Positions 38,382 through 49,355 of a stretch of 64,000 bases of DNA are shown here, one piece after another. How positions within the stretch are numbered: the stretch's first letter is position 1; every line of letters starts with the position of its first letter. The notes below the pieces were generated by a model. It saw only the letters and a list, made by a program, of their open reading frames with translations, did no database searches and was not told where the DNA came from. A program made the translations under genes and the position numbers. The DNA comes from Brachypodium distachyon (Eukaryota > Streptophyta > Magnoliopsida > Poales > Poaceae): the NCBI RefSeq assembly GCF_000005505.3, contig NC_016132.3:8122001-8186000 (forward strand). The letters run 5' to 3'.

Positions 38382-38857
38382 TGACGAAGATGTGACTTTG
38401 ACAAAATGTCCATATTGATGGACTTGTATCAAGGAAAGATTTCGAGTGTGTGTTGGCGAAATCGTCGGCTAACAAGGACACAGGAGACACGATTTACCCA
38501 TGTTCAGGGCCCTCGATGAGGTAATACCCCTACGTCCTGCTTGTCGGATCTATATTGAGAAGTCGATTACAATGGGATGCCGTAGAGTCTGGATGCACAG
38601 AGTCGTCGAGTGCGTCTAGGCGACTTCTATCTAAGTTGGGGTGTCCTCTTGGCTCCCCCTCCTGGTCCTTTATATATGCAAGAACTCAGGTGTTAGGTAG
38701 AGTCCAAGTCGGTTACAATGAGGAGATATACTCTAATTAATCTTCCTTATCTTGAATCGCAAGACTTGACATGTAGACTCCTGGAGTCGAAATAGGCTTC
38801 CTTGTAGGCCCCCAGCTGGGTTATACCGAGTATACTCGACTCGAGTACGTGGTTAGT
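38382..38857 (-). mobile_element. Gypsy 5' LTR, minus orientation, clipped at its outer end
   Basis: In minus orientation it ends ...TCTTCGTCA directly before the primer-binding site. The TATA box GCATATATAAAGG is near 38667-38680. It matches the LTR at 23636-23995 in reverse complement but lacks about 20 bp of the outer end, after ACTAACC. Beyond it lies the 5' end of a Helitron. The two LTRs therefore face each other across 14 kb. Confidence 0.85.
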
Positions 38858-38871
38858 ATACTAATCGACCT

Positions 38872-41800
38872 TCATTCCTAATAATAAAAGCAACAAGGCT
38901 TGTCGGGTTCGGTCCGTCACCACTTTTTCGTTTTAATCCCTGCTCTTTTCAAGAATCAACCCCACGGTCCTGCAATCTAAGGGTTTTTCTGCAAAATTTG
39001 CACACACCCGTCCTCCCATCCCGTCGAAGCCCGCCCCCGTCTCTCGCCTCTCCCCGGCCAACGCCGCCGCCACCTTCGCCAAGCCTACCTGCTGCCGCCC
39101 TGTGTCCCCTTCCTCCCCATCCCGTCGCACCACGCCCCCGTTCCCTCCCCACGCGACGCCTGCAGGTTCTCCTCCCTGCTCGCCGCCGCCTCCTTGCTCC
39201 TTGCTGCCCCGCGCTCGGCCCCCTGCCCCCTCTTCGCTCCTCGCCGCCCGCCTCTTCACGTCAGCGAGCCTGTCCAATCCCACCCGCGACGCCCCCTCCT
39301 CCCCCTTCCCCAGTTCCCCTACCACGCCCCGCACCGACAAGCCCCACCCGCGGCGGCGGCCGAGGCAGAGGAACGGCGCGGGGATGACTCGGGCCACGCG
39401 GGAGTCGAGGAGGAGCACCAAGAGGTTCACATAATCCTCATGGAGCTCCTGGAGGTGGCGGTCGAAGCTGGAGACCGTTGCACGAGGAGATGGGCGCGCG
39501 GCGGCGCATGGCCGGATCCGGATAAAATGATGGCGGCGACGGCGCTTGACGGAGATGGGGTCGATTTCTTCCTCCATGAGGTTCAGCGCGACGATGCGGG
39601 AGGGACTGCTTGGTAAGGCGGCTTGGCTTGGGGAGGGCTAGCTTTGGGATCCAAACCGTTCCACCGTCGCTCGGCAGCACGACGTGACAAAGACGCGTTC
39701 CAGACGTGCGAGCGGGCGGCGAACCGGACTGGCCGCGCGTGGGCTTCTGGACGACCTCGTCGACGTTGCCATGCCAACCGCCAGTGGGACAACGTCTGCA
39801 ATATCACCGGCCACCGTCGCCGTGGCCGCTCCGTCGCTGGCCTTCCAGTCGCCTGTGCCGCCGCCGCTGTCGCCAAGCTTCGTCAATGCATTGCAGACCG
39901 GCCTCCCTGGAAGGCTGAGTGTGGCTGGCGTTGTCTCTGTTGGGTACACGCAGTTGGGGGGCTGGCCTGCCGCATGCCTCCTCCTTGGCCAGAAGGCGCT
40001 CGCCTACCTCTTCCATTTGTTTCCTCTCGATCTCATCGTTACTCACGGACTCACGATGAATAAGCTTTTCTCTACAAGACAGCAGCAATGAGAGAGGCCG
40101 GCAAGGAGCGACAGTGGAACAGTTTGGACTGAGTCGTGGATTAGTTCATGTAATTATCACAGCCTTTCGTGTGTGTGTTTTTTCAGAAAGTATAGAACAA
40201 CTTCCCTTTCTGATACTGTTGCTAAATGCTTGCAGTACAAGCTGTTTGCTCCAGAATGATTTGCAGTAGTTCTTTGATCTGTAGTTTTACTGAGAAATCA
40301 ATTCATATGTAGGAAAAGTTCCGATGTTACATCCCGGTACATCAATCAGATATTCAACATTGACACTATTAAAAAAAACAAATTGGTTTGGTAATTAGGA
40401 AATACAAACATTTCGACTGATCGTTAGATTCCGGATGTCCATAGTTGTAAACCCGTGTGCAAACCACGAAGAGTAAAATGCATCTGAGGTCCTAATTCTT
40501 TCGTAAAAGTCCCAAGTTAGTTATAATTTTTTAAAACTGCACGTTTAAGTTCTAATTGTTTCATAAGTGGTTCAGCGCAGGTCCTATGTCGGTTGCCAAG
40601 GTGGACGCATTTTTCCTACAAACACCCTGCCTTTTTCTTCCTTCTTCCCCTCCTTCACTCTCTTTCTTCCTTCTCCTCCACAGGTGGACGAGCTCACACG
40701 CGCAGCGAGCTCCCGCGTGCTCGTCCTGGAGCTCGCCCTCCGTGCCGGCTTCCATTGCCGCAGGAGGTCCTCGACGCGCTCCTCGCCGACGGTCTCGTCA
40801 AGCGCCTCCTCTGCCTCTAGCGCTCCGACCTCGGCGCCTCTGTCCCGACCCGCAGGACACCTCGTGTCCCGACTCCAAACCCAGAGGTGGCGCCCCGTTC
40901 GCCGCGGTCCTGGACTGGCGGCAGCGGCGGGGAGAGGAAGACGATGATACCAACGAGCTGTTGTCGTCGCCGTGGCCGTTCGTGAGCGTGGTGGCGAGGT
41001 TCGCGGTGCAGATGGAGATTGGGCAGGGGCTGAGTCCGCGGGAGAAGTGCGCGGCGAAGCAGGAGATACTCCGGTGAGTCCGGGAAGCCGTCGTGTCCCC
41101 CGCCGAGGAGGCCACCGTGCTCGCCAAACACCGCCATTGCCTCGTCCCCTCAACCTCCGTCCTGCGCGCGCCTGCGCACCGCCTCTTCTCGCCGTCGCGG
41201 CCATCAACCTCCCCGAGACGCACCACCTTGCCCCCGAGCTTCGCCTCGTCGCGCTGAGTTCTCCTGAGGAAGGAATCGACTTGAGGTGCTAGGAATGCCG
41301 CCATCAAGCCCTTCTTCCCCAAGTCCGGTCGTGCACTGCCGCCGCCCGATCTCCTTCTCCGGTGAGTTTTGGACTCCACCGCCACCTTCCTCGGATCTGC
41401 GAAGACGCCCTGTAGCCGCTGATGCTCTTCCCCAACCCCAGCTCGCCTCGAGCCGCCCTCGCCTCGTCGCTCTGTCTCGGGCGCCGCCAGACGCCGTTGA
41501 ACTCCACCATCCCGAGCTCCTCCTTCCCGTACGACCACTCAAGTGCATTCACGGTGAGCCTCTCGTCCGTTTCCCCCTATCCCCTTGCGCTCCCGTGCCT
41601 CGAAGCCCTCTGCCGCCCACCGCCATGGCATCGTCAGCCCCGTGTTGATGCAGAGCAGGAACAGGATCTACCACCAGGGCTCCGTCAGCAAGAAGCTCCT
41701 CACGCACAAGCAGGTCGTCCCACTCTCCAAGAAAATCAAGGACGGCATCTGGCTCCAACATCAACGATCCAACAACATCTGGAGAAGAGAGGAGCTGAGG

Positions 41801-42420
41801 AGGAGAGCAGAGAAGGAGAAGAGGGGGCACGGGTGAAGAGCAAGGAGGAAACAGAGTGAAGGACTGACGGGGGAGAAGGAAGAAGATGCGGGTTTTTTTT
41901 CCAGCAAAAATGCGTCCACCTGTCACCTCACATGTGGGTTCAAATAGCCACGTCGGCAGGAGACACGTGGCCGAACCACTATAGGACCTGCACGAAACCA
42001 CTTATGAAACAATTGGAACTCAAACGTGCAGTTTTAAAGAATTAAGACTAACTTATGACTTTTACGAAAGAATTAGGACCTCTAATGCATTTTACTCAAC
42101 CACGAATGCCACAGTTTCAACAGCCAAAGATCTACTATGTGGGGACGACAAGAGTTGGAGTTTTAATGTTTTGGATTATTACCGTGCACTACTGTCTTTT
42201 ATACACACTTGATTTTTATATGGATTATGTGAAGTATTGAATTTTCGAATGCATTATGTGTGGTAATAACCGTATATGTGAAGCAATCACAAGGCGATAT
42301 TTGTTTTCAACCAATGATAAGCCAAGAGTAATGTAGTCGTTTGTGAACTATGATGAATATTTATCAATGTTCATATGTTTAATTTTTTGTCCCGTTGCAA
42401 CGCACAGGCATTGTACTAGT
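38872..42420 (+). mobile_element. Probable Helitron carrying GC-rich captured sequence and a nested MULE
   Basis: The right end CCCGTTGCAACGCACAGGCATTGTACTAGT-type terminus (42391-42420) is the grass Helitron 3' end, with its hairpin and CTAGT. The left end TCATTCCTAATAATAAAAG (from 38872) aligns with the 5' ends of the Helitrons at 47523-48980 and 49356-50615, and also shares the downstream AAGAATCAACC-CACGGTCC block. The flanks do not show the usual A and T, so the ends may have decayed. 39000-40090 is GC-rich with long open frames on several strands and no recognisable domain. It is probably captured gene sequence, but no source can be named. Bases 40471-42097 are a later MULE insertion. 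Confidence 0.6.
40471..42097. mobile_element. Mutator-like element with long terminal inverted repeats (Pack-MULE type)
   Basis: 1627 bp, flanked by the perfect 9-bp duplication AACCACGAA (40462-40470 and 42098-42106). The terminal inverted repeats begin GAGTAAAATGCAT and extend about 120 bp, sharing GAGGTCCTAATTCTTTCGTA, AAAACTGCACGTTT and TTGTTTCATAAGTGGTT. Inside, 40680-41840 is GC-rich with frames such as MEIGQGLSPREKCAAKQEIL and SRNRIYHQGSVSKKLLTHKQ. These look like exon pieces of unrelated host genes captured by the element. No MuDR transposase is present, so the element is non-autonomous. The 9-bp duplication and long TIRs are diagnostic for the superfamily. Parent genes were not identified. 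Confidence 0.92.
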
Positions 42421-44344
42421 GACATAAAAAAAGAAGATGGCTGCATTTAGGTCTTCAATCATAGAATCCATATCAGAGGGACGTTTTGTCCATTTTTTCA
42501 TGGAATATCTCAGAGTTTTTAGTCTGGCAGTAATTCTTTTTGCACAATCCTGAATGTGTTGATGTTGTTGCCAAGCATTGTGACCACTTGATCGAAGCCA
42601 GGTTTGGTCATCCATGAGTTTTGAAATCTAAAAATATGACATTTTGGAATTTTGGTACCAATTTTAATAACGTATGGAATATAATCAGAGGTGGTTTTAG
42701 CCAATGGAAATGCTTCAGAGTTAGGAAAATTGACATCCAGCTTCTCCATCAGGGGTGATTGCTGCATGTTGCTCCATGTATATTTTCTGCACTTGAGAGG
42801 GAATTCAATCCAGTCAATCTTGTTGATGGTCTCATTGAATGACATCATATAATTGTAATTTCCCCCAGGTGTTTTTCTGTCTTCAGGTGACCTGATGAAG
42901 TTGAAATCCCCTGCCACAAGCCAGTCAATATCATCCTGGTAGTCAATTCCATTTAGCCACTACATAAATTTAGTTCTTTTACCATCTTCACATGAGCCAT
43001 AAATGTTGGTGAGAATCCATAAAATAGACAGTCAAGGAGTATTCGTTCATGAAGACCAATTCCCCATTAAACATAGCCCCATTCTAGATAATCAGTAGGC
43101 CACCTGATTTGCCATTTGAGGGCAGGTGGAGGAATTTGTTGAGTCTTCTAGAGCAGAAATTGTGAATGAATTTTGAATAATTGTGAATGAATTTTGAATC
43201 AATGTTCTCTCTTTTCGTTTCCTGGAAGCAAATAATGCTGCATCCACTTTCTTCCACCTTATTAGCAATCAGTGGCCACTTTTTGGAGGAGTTAATGCCT
43301 CTTATGTTTCAGGATAAAATTTTCCAATCAGTTGTATCCATAGAGAAACCAGTTTGGGATGCCAGAGTGGCAAAAAAGTTGCGGCATCAGTTCAGCATGC
43401 AAAAGCATAAATCGATCCATATGATCATGCACACAGCATGAATACATAGTACTATTAGGGAGTATTATTACACAAAAGCTAGAGGGCATAACCATGTCAC
43501 ACATAGTTCGAAGCCTTATTACATAGTTTTTATGCTAGTGAAACCATAACAAAATGCACACAGATATGTTCCCGGACAGAATGTCCTAGCAACATAGTTT
43601 CTTCTGTGTCTTCTTGCCCTTCTTATCCATCTTCTCCTTAGTGGGTGTGCTATCATTGGATGACTTTTTGCTTCTCTTCTTTTGGCTCTGAGTGTCAGAG
43701 TCCTCATGATCCATCACTAGTTCAAATCTTTCACTCAAATTCTTGACAATCTTCTGAGAAACCACAGGTGCTTTAGAAGAGCATGCAAGACAGTGTTTAT
43801 CAACACATGTTGAGTGTTTGAAACCCACTGCTTTCTTCCTAAGCCTCTCACTCCTCACTTCAGTAACCACAAGTGGTGGCTTTCTGGGCTTTCTGACTCT
43901 AAGGGCTAAAGTGGATGCATTTGCAGTGAGAAGGGCACAGCTTCTAGGGGCTTGTCGTGTTGAAAACCCCTGACTGATGTTGGCAGCTCTAGCAGACAAT
44001 TTGCAAATCAGTGGTTCTTTCGATGGGCAACAATTAGGGAGAAAGAATTTTTTACATTCATCGGAACCCTCAGTGAACACTTGCCACATGTTGGAGAGGA
44101 CTCTTCTGGCCCAATCAAAACTAGCAGGTGAAACCAGTGATGCAGTGAAGAAATCCACCCATGGGCCTCGGTTAGTGATGATAGGCCCATTATTTTTCTC
44201 AACGCAGAAGAAATTGGACCAGGCTTCAATACCTTCAGCAGATGTGGTAAGCTTCTCCAAATGGGGTTTGGTAAGATGGGGCCCATGGAGCATTGGGAAA
44301 TCCTCTTGGGAGTGAACAAATTCTGGTATCTGACTCCTTTCCAA
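42421..44344 (-). pseudogene. LINE (non-LTR retrotransposon) fragment: ORF1 end and endonuclease
   Basis: Read on the minus strand, an ORF from 44344 to 43586 ends in a Lys/Ser-rich basic tail (KKRSKKSSNDSTPTKEKMDK) and resembles the C-terminal part of plant LINE ORF1. It is followed by an APE-type endonuclease with NIRGINSSKKWPLIANKVEE and CSIICFQETK near 43350-43200, then MAGDFNFIRSPEDR near 42917 and YTWSNMQQSPLMEKLD near 42780. Frameshifts and stops occur between 43190 and 42920. Reverse transcriptase is missing: the sequence is cut at 42420 by the end of the Helitron. This is unusual, since LINEs usually lose the 5' part. The upstream part of ORF1 is also absent. Confidence 0.75.
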
Positions 44345-46200
44345 ACAGAGTCTACAATATGTTAACAGCCATGATACAACATATTTAATCTGCAGCAGGT
44401 AACTGTTTGTTCAAATCCTTATCCGTATGTTGCGATGCATACGTGTCAGTATAAGTCTTTTATTCCTTAACTGAAATTCACCAAGTTTAAACTACAGATA
44501 TCATATCTGAATTCTGAAACGAGGTTTCCATTAGTTCTCCATTCCCGGGATTCCAGAAACTAAATTCTCTGATTCTAGAGACCATGTTTAGTTAATATTC
44601 CTTGTTTATTCCTTTAGCAATATAGGTACTAAACAATGCATGTTCCATACTAGCAGTGATCAATTCCACAATCAAGTCATTGTGTATAAATTCAGTCAGT
44701 GAATAAGGTCAAAAAACCGACAATTGTTGACCAAAGCGAACATAGAAATACTAGTAATATTTGTTGCAGAACATAGTTATTCCCTACATAAATAAGCGCA
44801 ATGCTGATTTGACATTTGTTATTGTGTTAGTGTTTACATGATGACACATGTAACACCGTTCATATTTTGCATTCTCTGCTATCTTGATCTTCATTTAGTT
44901 TGGACTCAAGTATCTCGATACTTGCAGCTGGTACATATCACATTGCATTCTGACATGGTGGAATCAACTGTGGTCTGCAGCAGTGATTTATCCCTACATT
45001 CTAATCACCATTGCTCTCTGTTTTAGGTAGTGTTCTGAACTTGTTGGAAAAAAAAATTCTGCCCATTTGTTTTGTGTTTTTTCAAGTAAAGGTTGCTTGT
45101 GTATCTGTTTAGGGGAGCGATACATGACCATGGTTACCTAGATTTAAACGTCTAGGTGATTTTTTTCATACATATTAGCCTGGTATGTGATTTCCACCGC
45201 TACTTTTCCTGTAGTGATACAACTACCAAAATTTCAGTCTACCTAGCTAAGATACCTGTTTGTTTATAATTGACATTGGTATTCCTTCTATATCCACAAG
45301 TGCATACGCATATGACGTGGATTAATTTGCATCTGCAGTTTATCATATTCTCCCAATTACTGTTTCACATGTGTGATGTTGCGTCCTTGTGATTAATCTG
45401 TTACTGCTTCCCCCATTGCCTTTTGTCGTTTTTTACGTACTCCGTACTTATTTTTCAGATGGCAAGTATTCTTCTTTTTTACTGCAATTAATTACTATCT
45501 TCCTTCATGGGAGCATCCGACTTGTGCTGCCGACAAAGGGTGTGGATGAATTGCAGATGGACAAAGAGAGAAGTAGTAAAGCTATACACGCGTACTCAAA
45601 CAGTTACGGCAAGATAAATAACTGCAGTGGCCTTACATGTGTGGCATGGACCCGTCGTGAAGATCATACGCTGTTTTCAATATTGCCTTCACGGTTTTGT
45701 CAGCCTGCAGTCTTCCCTTGAAGCAATGATTTCTGAAGGTTTGCCCACAGATTATAGTGGCACCATCATGTCTCTGAACCTTGTTCCCAAGCTACAAGAT
45801 GAAGGCAGTGACAGGTCCTTGTGTGGGCTTTGTTGCAGAGATCCTCTCTTTAGCAAGCCAGTCTCAGTTTTGCTCTTTCTGTCATGTTGATTGTGTTTTA
45901 GCTAGGGCTAGCATTTCTTCTCACAGACTTTATCCGGTCAGGCCATAGCCTGTAACGACTTGAAGTGTTAATTGAATGTGCTGTTCGTTCTGAAAAGAAT
46001 TTACTACTGCTGTCAACTCTATCCGTTCGTGGCTCCAGCCATCCTCCATGATGCACAATATACACTGACGGCCCGGAGAAAGCACGTTGGGAGGAACTTC
46101 TCGGAGCATATTTCGACTTGAAAACGAACTGGTGCCCCTCAACTTCACATTATTGACGCTCGAATTGCCATTCTCTGGCTAGTTTCTCCCAAGAAATCTC
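44345..46200. other. Unassigned stretch with weak exon-like pieces
   Basis: Mostly AT-rich. At 45389-45890 two plus-strand open frames (for example KERSSKAIHAYSNSYGKINN and SLEAMISEGLPTDYSGTIMS) sit next to T-rich tracts ending in CAG, as a remnant of exons might. I recognise no family and see no continuation, so this is at most a gene fragment. Confidence 0.3.
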
Positions 46201-46439
46201 AGTAGATTGCAACTGAAGCTATGGTGATGCAATTAGTGCCCAATGTCTGAACTTCAGGCCAACTGACACCAAACGTCACGGTGCCCTCCCCACTATCTAC
46301 ACCCCGCGTCGTGTCCACACACTTGCCCCCCACTACCCCACCACTTTTTCTTAATCCCTTCACATGCAGTGATTGGCAGCAGATGGCTCTCCCCTTCGTC
46401 CCTCTCCCCTGTCTCTCTCGCGTCTCTCTCTCACTCCTG

Positions 46440-46670
46440 CTCGCCCCCACCTCCCCTGTTGCCGCTCCCTCTCTCCCCTGGATGAGCGTCCACTTGCCGG
46501 ACCTGCTGGCGCCCCTCACGGCCAGGATCTCGCCCTCCCTCGCCTCGCCCGACACGTCGTCCAGCAGCGCCCTGGTCTGCGCTTCACGGGGCGCCGCGGC
46601 GGTCGACACACGGTGCAGCGGCAACAGGCGGAGCCCGTGGCTGGGGGGACGGGCGCAGGATGAGGCCGAG
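46440..46670 (-). pseudogene. ABCG-type transporter fragment with damaged Walker A
   Basis: A minus-strand frame reads TRALLDDVSGEAREGEILAV, followed by RGASRSGKWTLIQ (46478-46576). This matches the start of the ATP-binding domain of plant ABCG (WBC) half transporters, where the Walker A is GASGSGKST-like. Here the second glycine is Arg and the essential Ser/Thr after Lys is Trp. The similarity stops after the motif and the frame continues into unrelated sequence. It is a gene fragment, probably carried by a transposon in this GC-rich island (about 46260-46780), not a working gene. Confidence 0.7.
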
Positions 46671-47250
46671 CGCCATGGCCGCCATGGGACAGGCGGTTCT
46701 CCCATCCTCCCCACGTCAACCCGCCGCCGGCCTTCACCGATGAGCTCGGCACGCAACCATCTTGTTTAGAACCCAGATCGCCCATTGGAACCCAGATCCT
46801 TTTTTTTAATCTTTGATCCATCGACTGATTTCTTATGGTTGATGATTGATTAGTTAATTTGGTACTTCACCGATGAGGTATTGTGTTTTGTTGATCTTGG
46901 ATGTTTGGTTTCTTTTTGAATCTTGTATTGTGATCTTGCAATTTTGTACTGTGAGTACCTTCATGTACCATATGATTTTTTAATATTTGTGGTTTCTTCT
47001 TTGATGATTGTGCTGTGATTTTTGAGTACCATCATGTACCATGGGTACACGACTAGGTATTGTGATTGTTGTGTGATGTTTTTGAAATTGATGACGTACA
47101 TCATGTGTATATTAACAAGGTGCTACAAATTGACGATGTACATTGAGAAGGTGCTTAATACTTTTGATCGTAATTGTAGTGTAAATGAGTATTGATAGGG
47201 TATTTAAATTGACGAGGTACGTATATTTGACGATATGTTGCCATGTACTC

Positions 47251-47343
47251 ACATGTACCCTGATGTACTTGCTATGTACTGACATGTACCCTGATGTACT
47301 TGCTATGTACTGACATGTACCCTGATGTACTTGCTATATACTA
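47251..47343. repeat. 31-bp tandem repeat, three copies
   Basis: ACATGTACCCTGATGTACTT followed by GCTATGTACTG repeats exactly at 47251-47281 and 47282-47312; a third copy from 47313 is altered at its end. The surrounding 46800-47520 is AT-rich, with many scattered CATGTAC and ATGTACC words and no gene. Confidence 0.92.
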
Positions 47344-47522
47344 CTCATGTACACGAGGTATTTAGAAACTAATAAGGTCGTGTACCATAATGTACAAAAT
47401 ATGGACTTAAAAACATGCCATGTACCGTAATGTGTCTAAAAGTGGGAGAGAGAGAAAAAGAGAAGAGAGAGAAGAGCAAAAGTTGTGATGGTCATCAGAC
47501 TGTTAATCCCCATTTAGTTTAA

Positions 47523-48980
47523 ACTGGTACAATGCTTGTGCGTTGCCACGGCCCATTAAACATTTGCACATGAAAACTCATGTTTACAGAAAAGTCAACA
47601 AAACATAATTTGGCCTTCAATCAAAATGCACGGAACAATAATGTGTATGAATCAAGGTGTCATTTACTTCATAATATAAAGTCAAGCATGTCATGTCTGT
47701 TGTCTGCCTAGAAGGTGTTATATTCCCCGCTATGATCAAAAGTTTTTATAGACCTAGCATTTGGAACCCATGAACAAAACACAATTGAGAGAAACCATAT
47801 GCATTTTAGCCAAATAATACTTTGCTCGTCCATAATACTTGCATACTGATGTCAAGATCATTTTTATTAATTGCGTGTAGTAATGTATCGACCTAAAATA
47901 AGTTTAGAAAAACCAAAGAAAAGCCATTTCATTGTTAATGCGATGTCTTGTGTTGTGTTCCGTGCTGTCAATTGTAATTTGAGTGGATCTTTTTCATCAG
48001 GTTAACTCAACCGAAGAAATTGCACTTTGCACTATCCAACGAAGAAAGTTCCGCATATGTAGATCACACAAAACGTAATACTCCAATAAACGACGGCCAT
48101 GACTACAGACTCAAGAACTAACACTAAACTGAACATATCTAGCATGTTCCCCTAGAAGAGAAATTTTTTAGGAAAAAAATTGTGTTTTTTTCTATCACGC
48201 TGACAAAATGGTCCACCTGTCAGCGGCACTTTTCTTTCCCTGCCTTTTTCTTGTGCCGATTCTTCCTCTGCCCGTCCCCTTCCTAGTGAGGAATCGTCGG
48301 CTCGCTAATCACACCGAGCCACCGCCGTCCGTGCGTGCCTCTACCTAGAGCTACCGCCGCTCGCGCACCCCGCCTCCTGTGTGCGCCGCCGCCCCTCTCC
48401 CCTGATTTGCCCTTGACCGCGCGTGCCACAGCCGCTCCCGCCCACGCGCGTCACCGCCGTTCCTCCTGTGCATGCCCGCACATCGCCGCCGTGTCCGCAT
48501 GGGAGCCCATGGGGTTTGGGCGGATCGTTGTAGGCCTCGATTCCGACGAGAACGGAGTCAACGCGGGACCTGGTGGGGCGGGGTAGTCGCGGGAGGATGT
48601 TGCCCATTGCGGGAGGCCACCGTCAGCGCCGAAACAGAGGTGAGAAGAACCGGGGGACCCGGGGGACTCGGAACTGCGGTGGCGGTCTGCGGACGGCAGT
48701 AGGGGAAGAGGAGCCAGCTGCACAGCGAGCGGAGGAGGAGATTTGGTAGAGACAGAGGGAAGCAGGGGTGGAGCGGCGGGCGGAGAGGAAGGCGGGAGGA
48801 GGGTGAGGGGGATACAGGAGGGAGCCGGCGGCCACGGGAGGAGGAGGAGTGGAGGTAGGGTAAAATTCGTCCATAATGTGGACTGCAGGTTGATTCTTGA
48901 TAAACAGAAGGGCTAAAATGTAAATGTGTCTGACGGACGACGACGAAGGAAGCACTCCTTCCTTTATTATTAGGTGTAGA
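47523..48980 (-). mobile_element. Non-autonomous Helitron, minus orientation
   Basis: On the minus strand it starts TCTACACCTAATAATAAAGG (from 48980) and ends GCCGTGGCAACGCACAAGCA followed by TTGTACCAGT at 47523. The last five bases are CCAGT rather than CTAGT. The flanks are A and T, the canonical insertion site. The interior at 48280-48860 is GC-rich with open frames on both strands, presumably captured sequence, and no Rep/helicase. The 47580-48200 part is AT-rich. Confidence 0.75.
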
Positions 48981-49216
48981 TTAACTATGAGAGAGAGAAA
49001 AGGGGAAAGGCAAACATGTGGATAGGAAGGGGGGTGTAAATAGTGGGGGGTGTACAGCCTCCGCGTTACCAAGTGACGGAACATCAATCCTTTTGCCCAT
49101 GTACCTTCTGCGTGCCCCCGCTATAGGTGTCAGTACAAAGCAAACCACCAACACGATGCACGGACGCAGCACCTCACACACACCTTTTTTTTTGCGAGAA
49201 AGATTCAGATCTATTA

Positions 49217-49325
49217 CTCCCTCCGACCCATATTACTTGTCTCAAGCCTAAATATGGATGTATCTACGTTTAAAATGTGTCTAGATACATGTAATATTTC
49301 GACAAGTAATTCCAGCCGGAGGGAG
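49217..49325. mobile_element. Stowaway MITE
   Basis: 109 bp with CTCCCTCCG at the left and CGGAGGGAG at the right, TA duplications at 49215-49216 and 49326-49327, and an internal palindrome around TGTATCTACG/GTGTCTAGATACA. A sibling of the same subfamily lies at 59450-59562. Confidence 0.92.
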
Positions 49326-49355
49326 TATATGAAATCACAAGAAGTACAAAGCATA

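Noticed and set aside
38933..40091. Long open frames on both strands (214 and 135 codons) taken as genes
   Set aside because: They overlap in several frames in a GC-rich Helitron interior, lack domains, and start or end at arbitrary points. Treated as captured or spurious sequence.
39000..42100. Interpretation as one intact novel gene cluster
   Set aside because: Boundaries coincide with transposon termini and target duplications, and no frame is continuous over more than one presumed exon.
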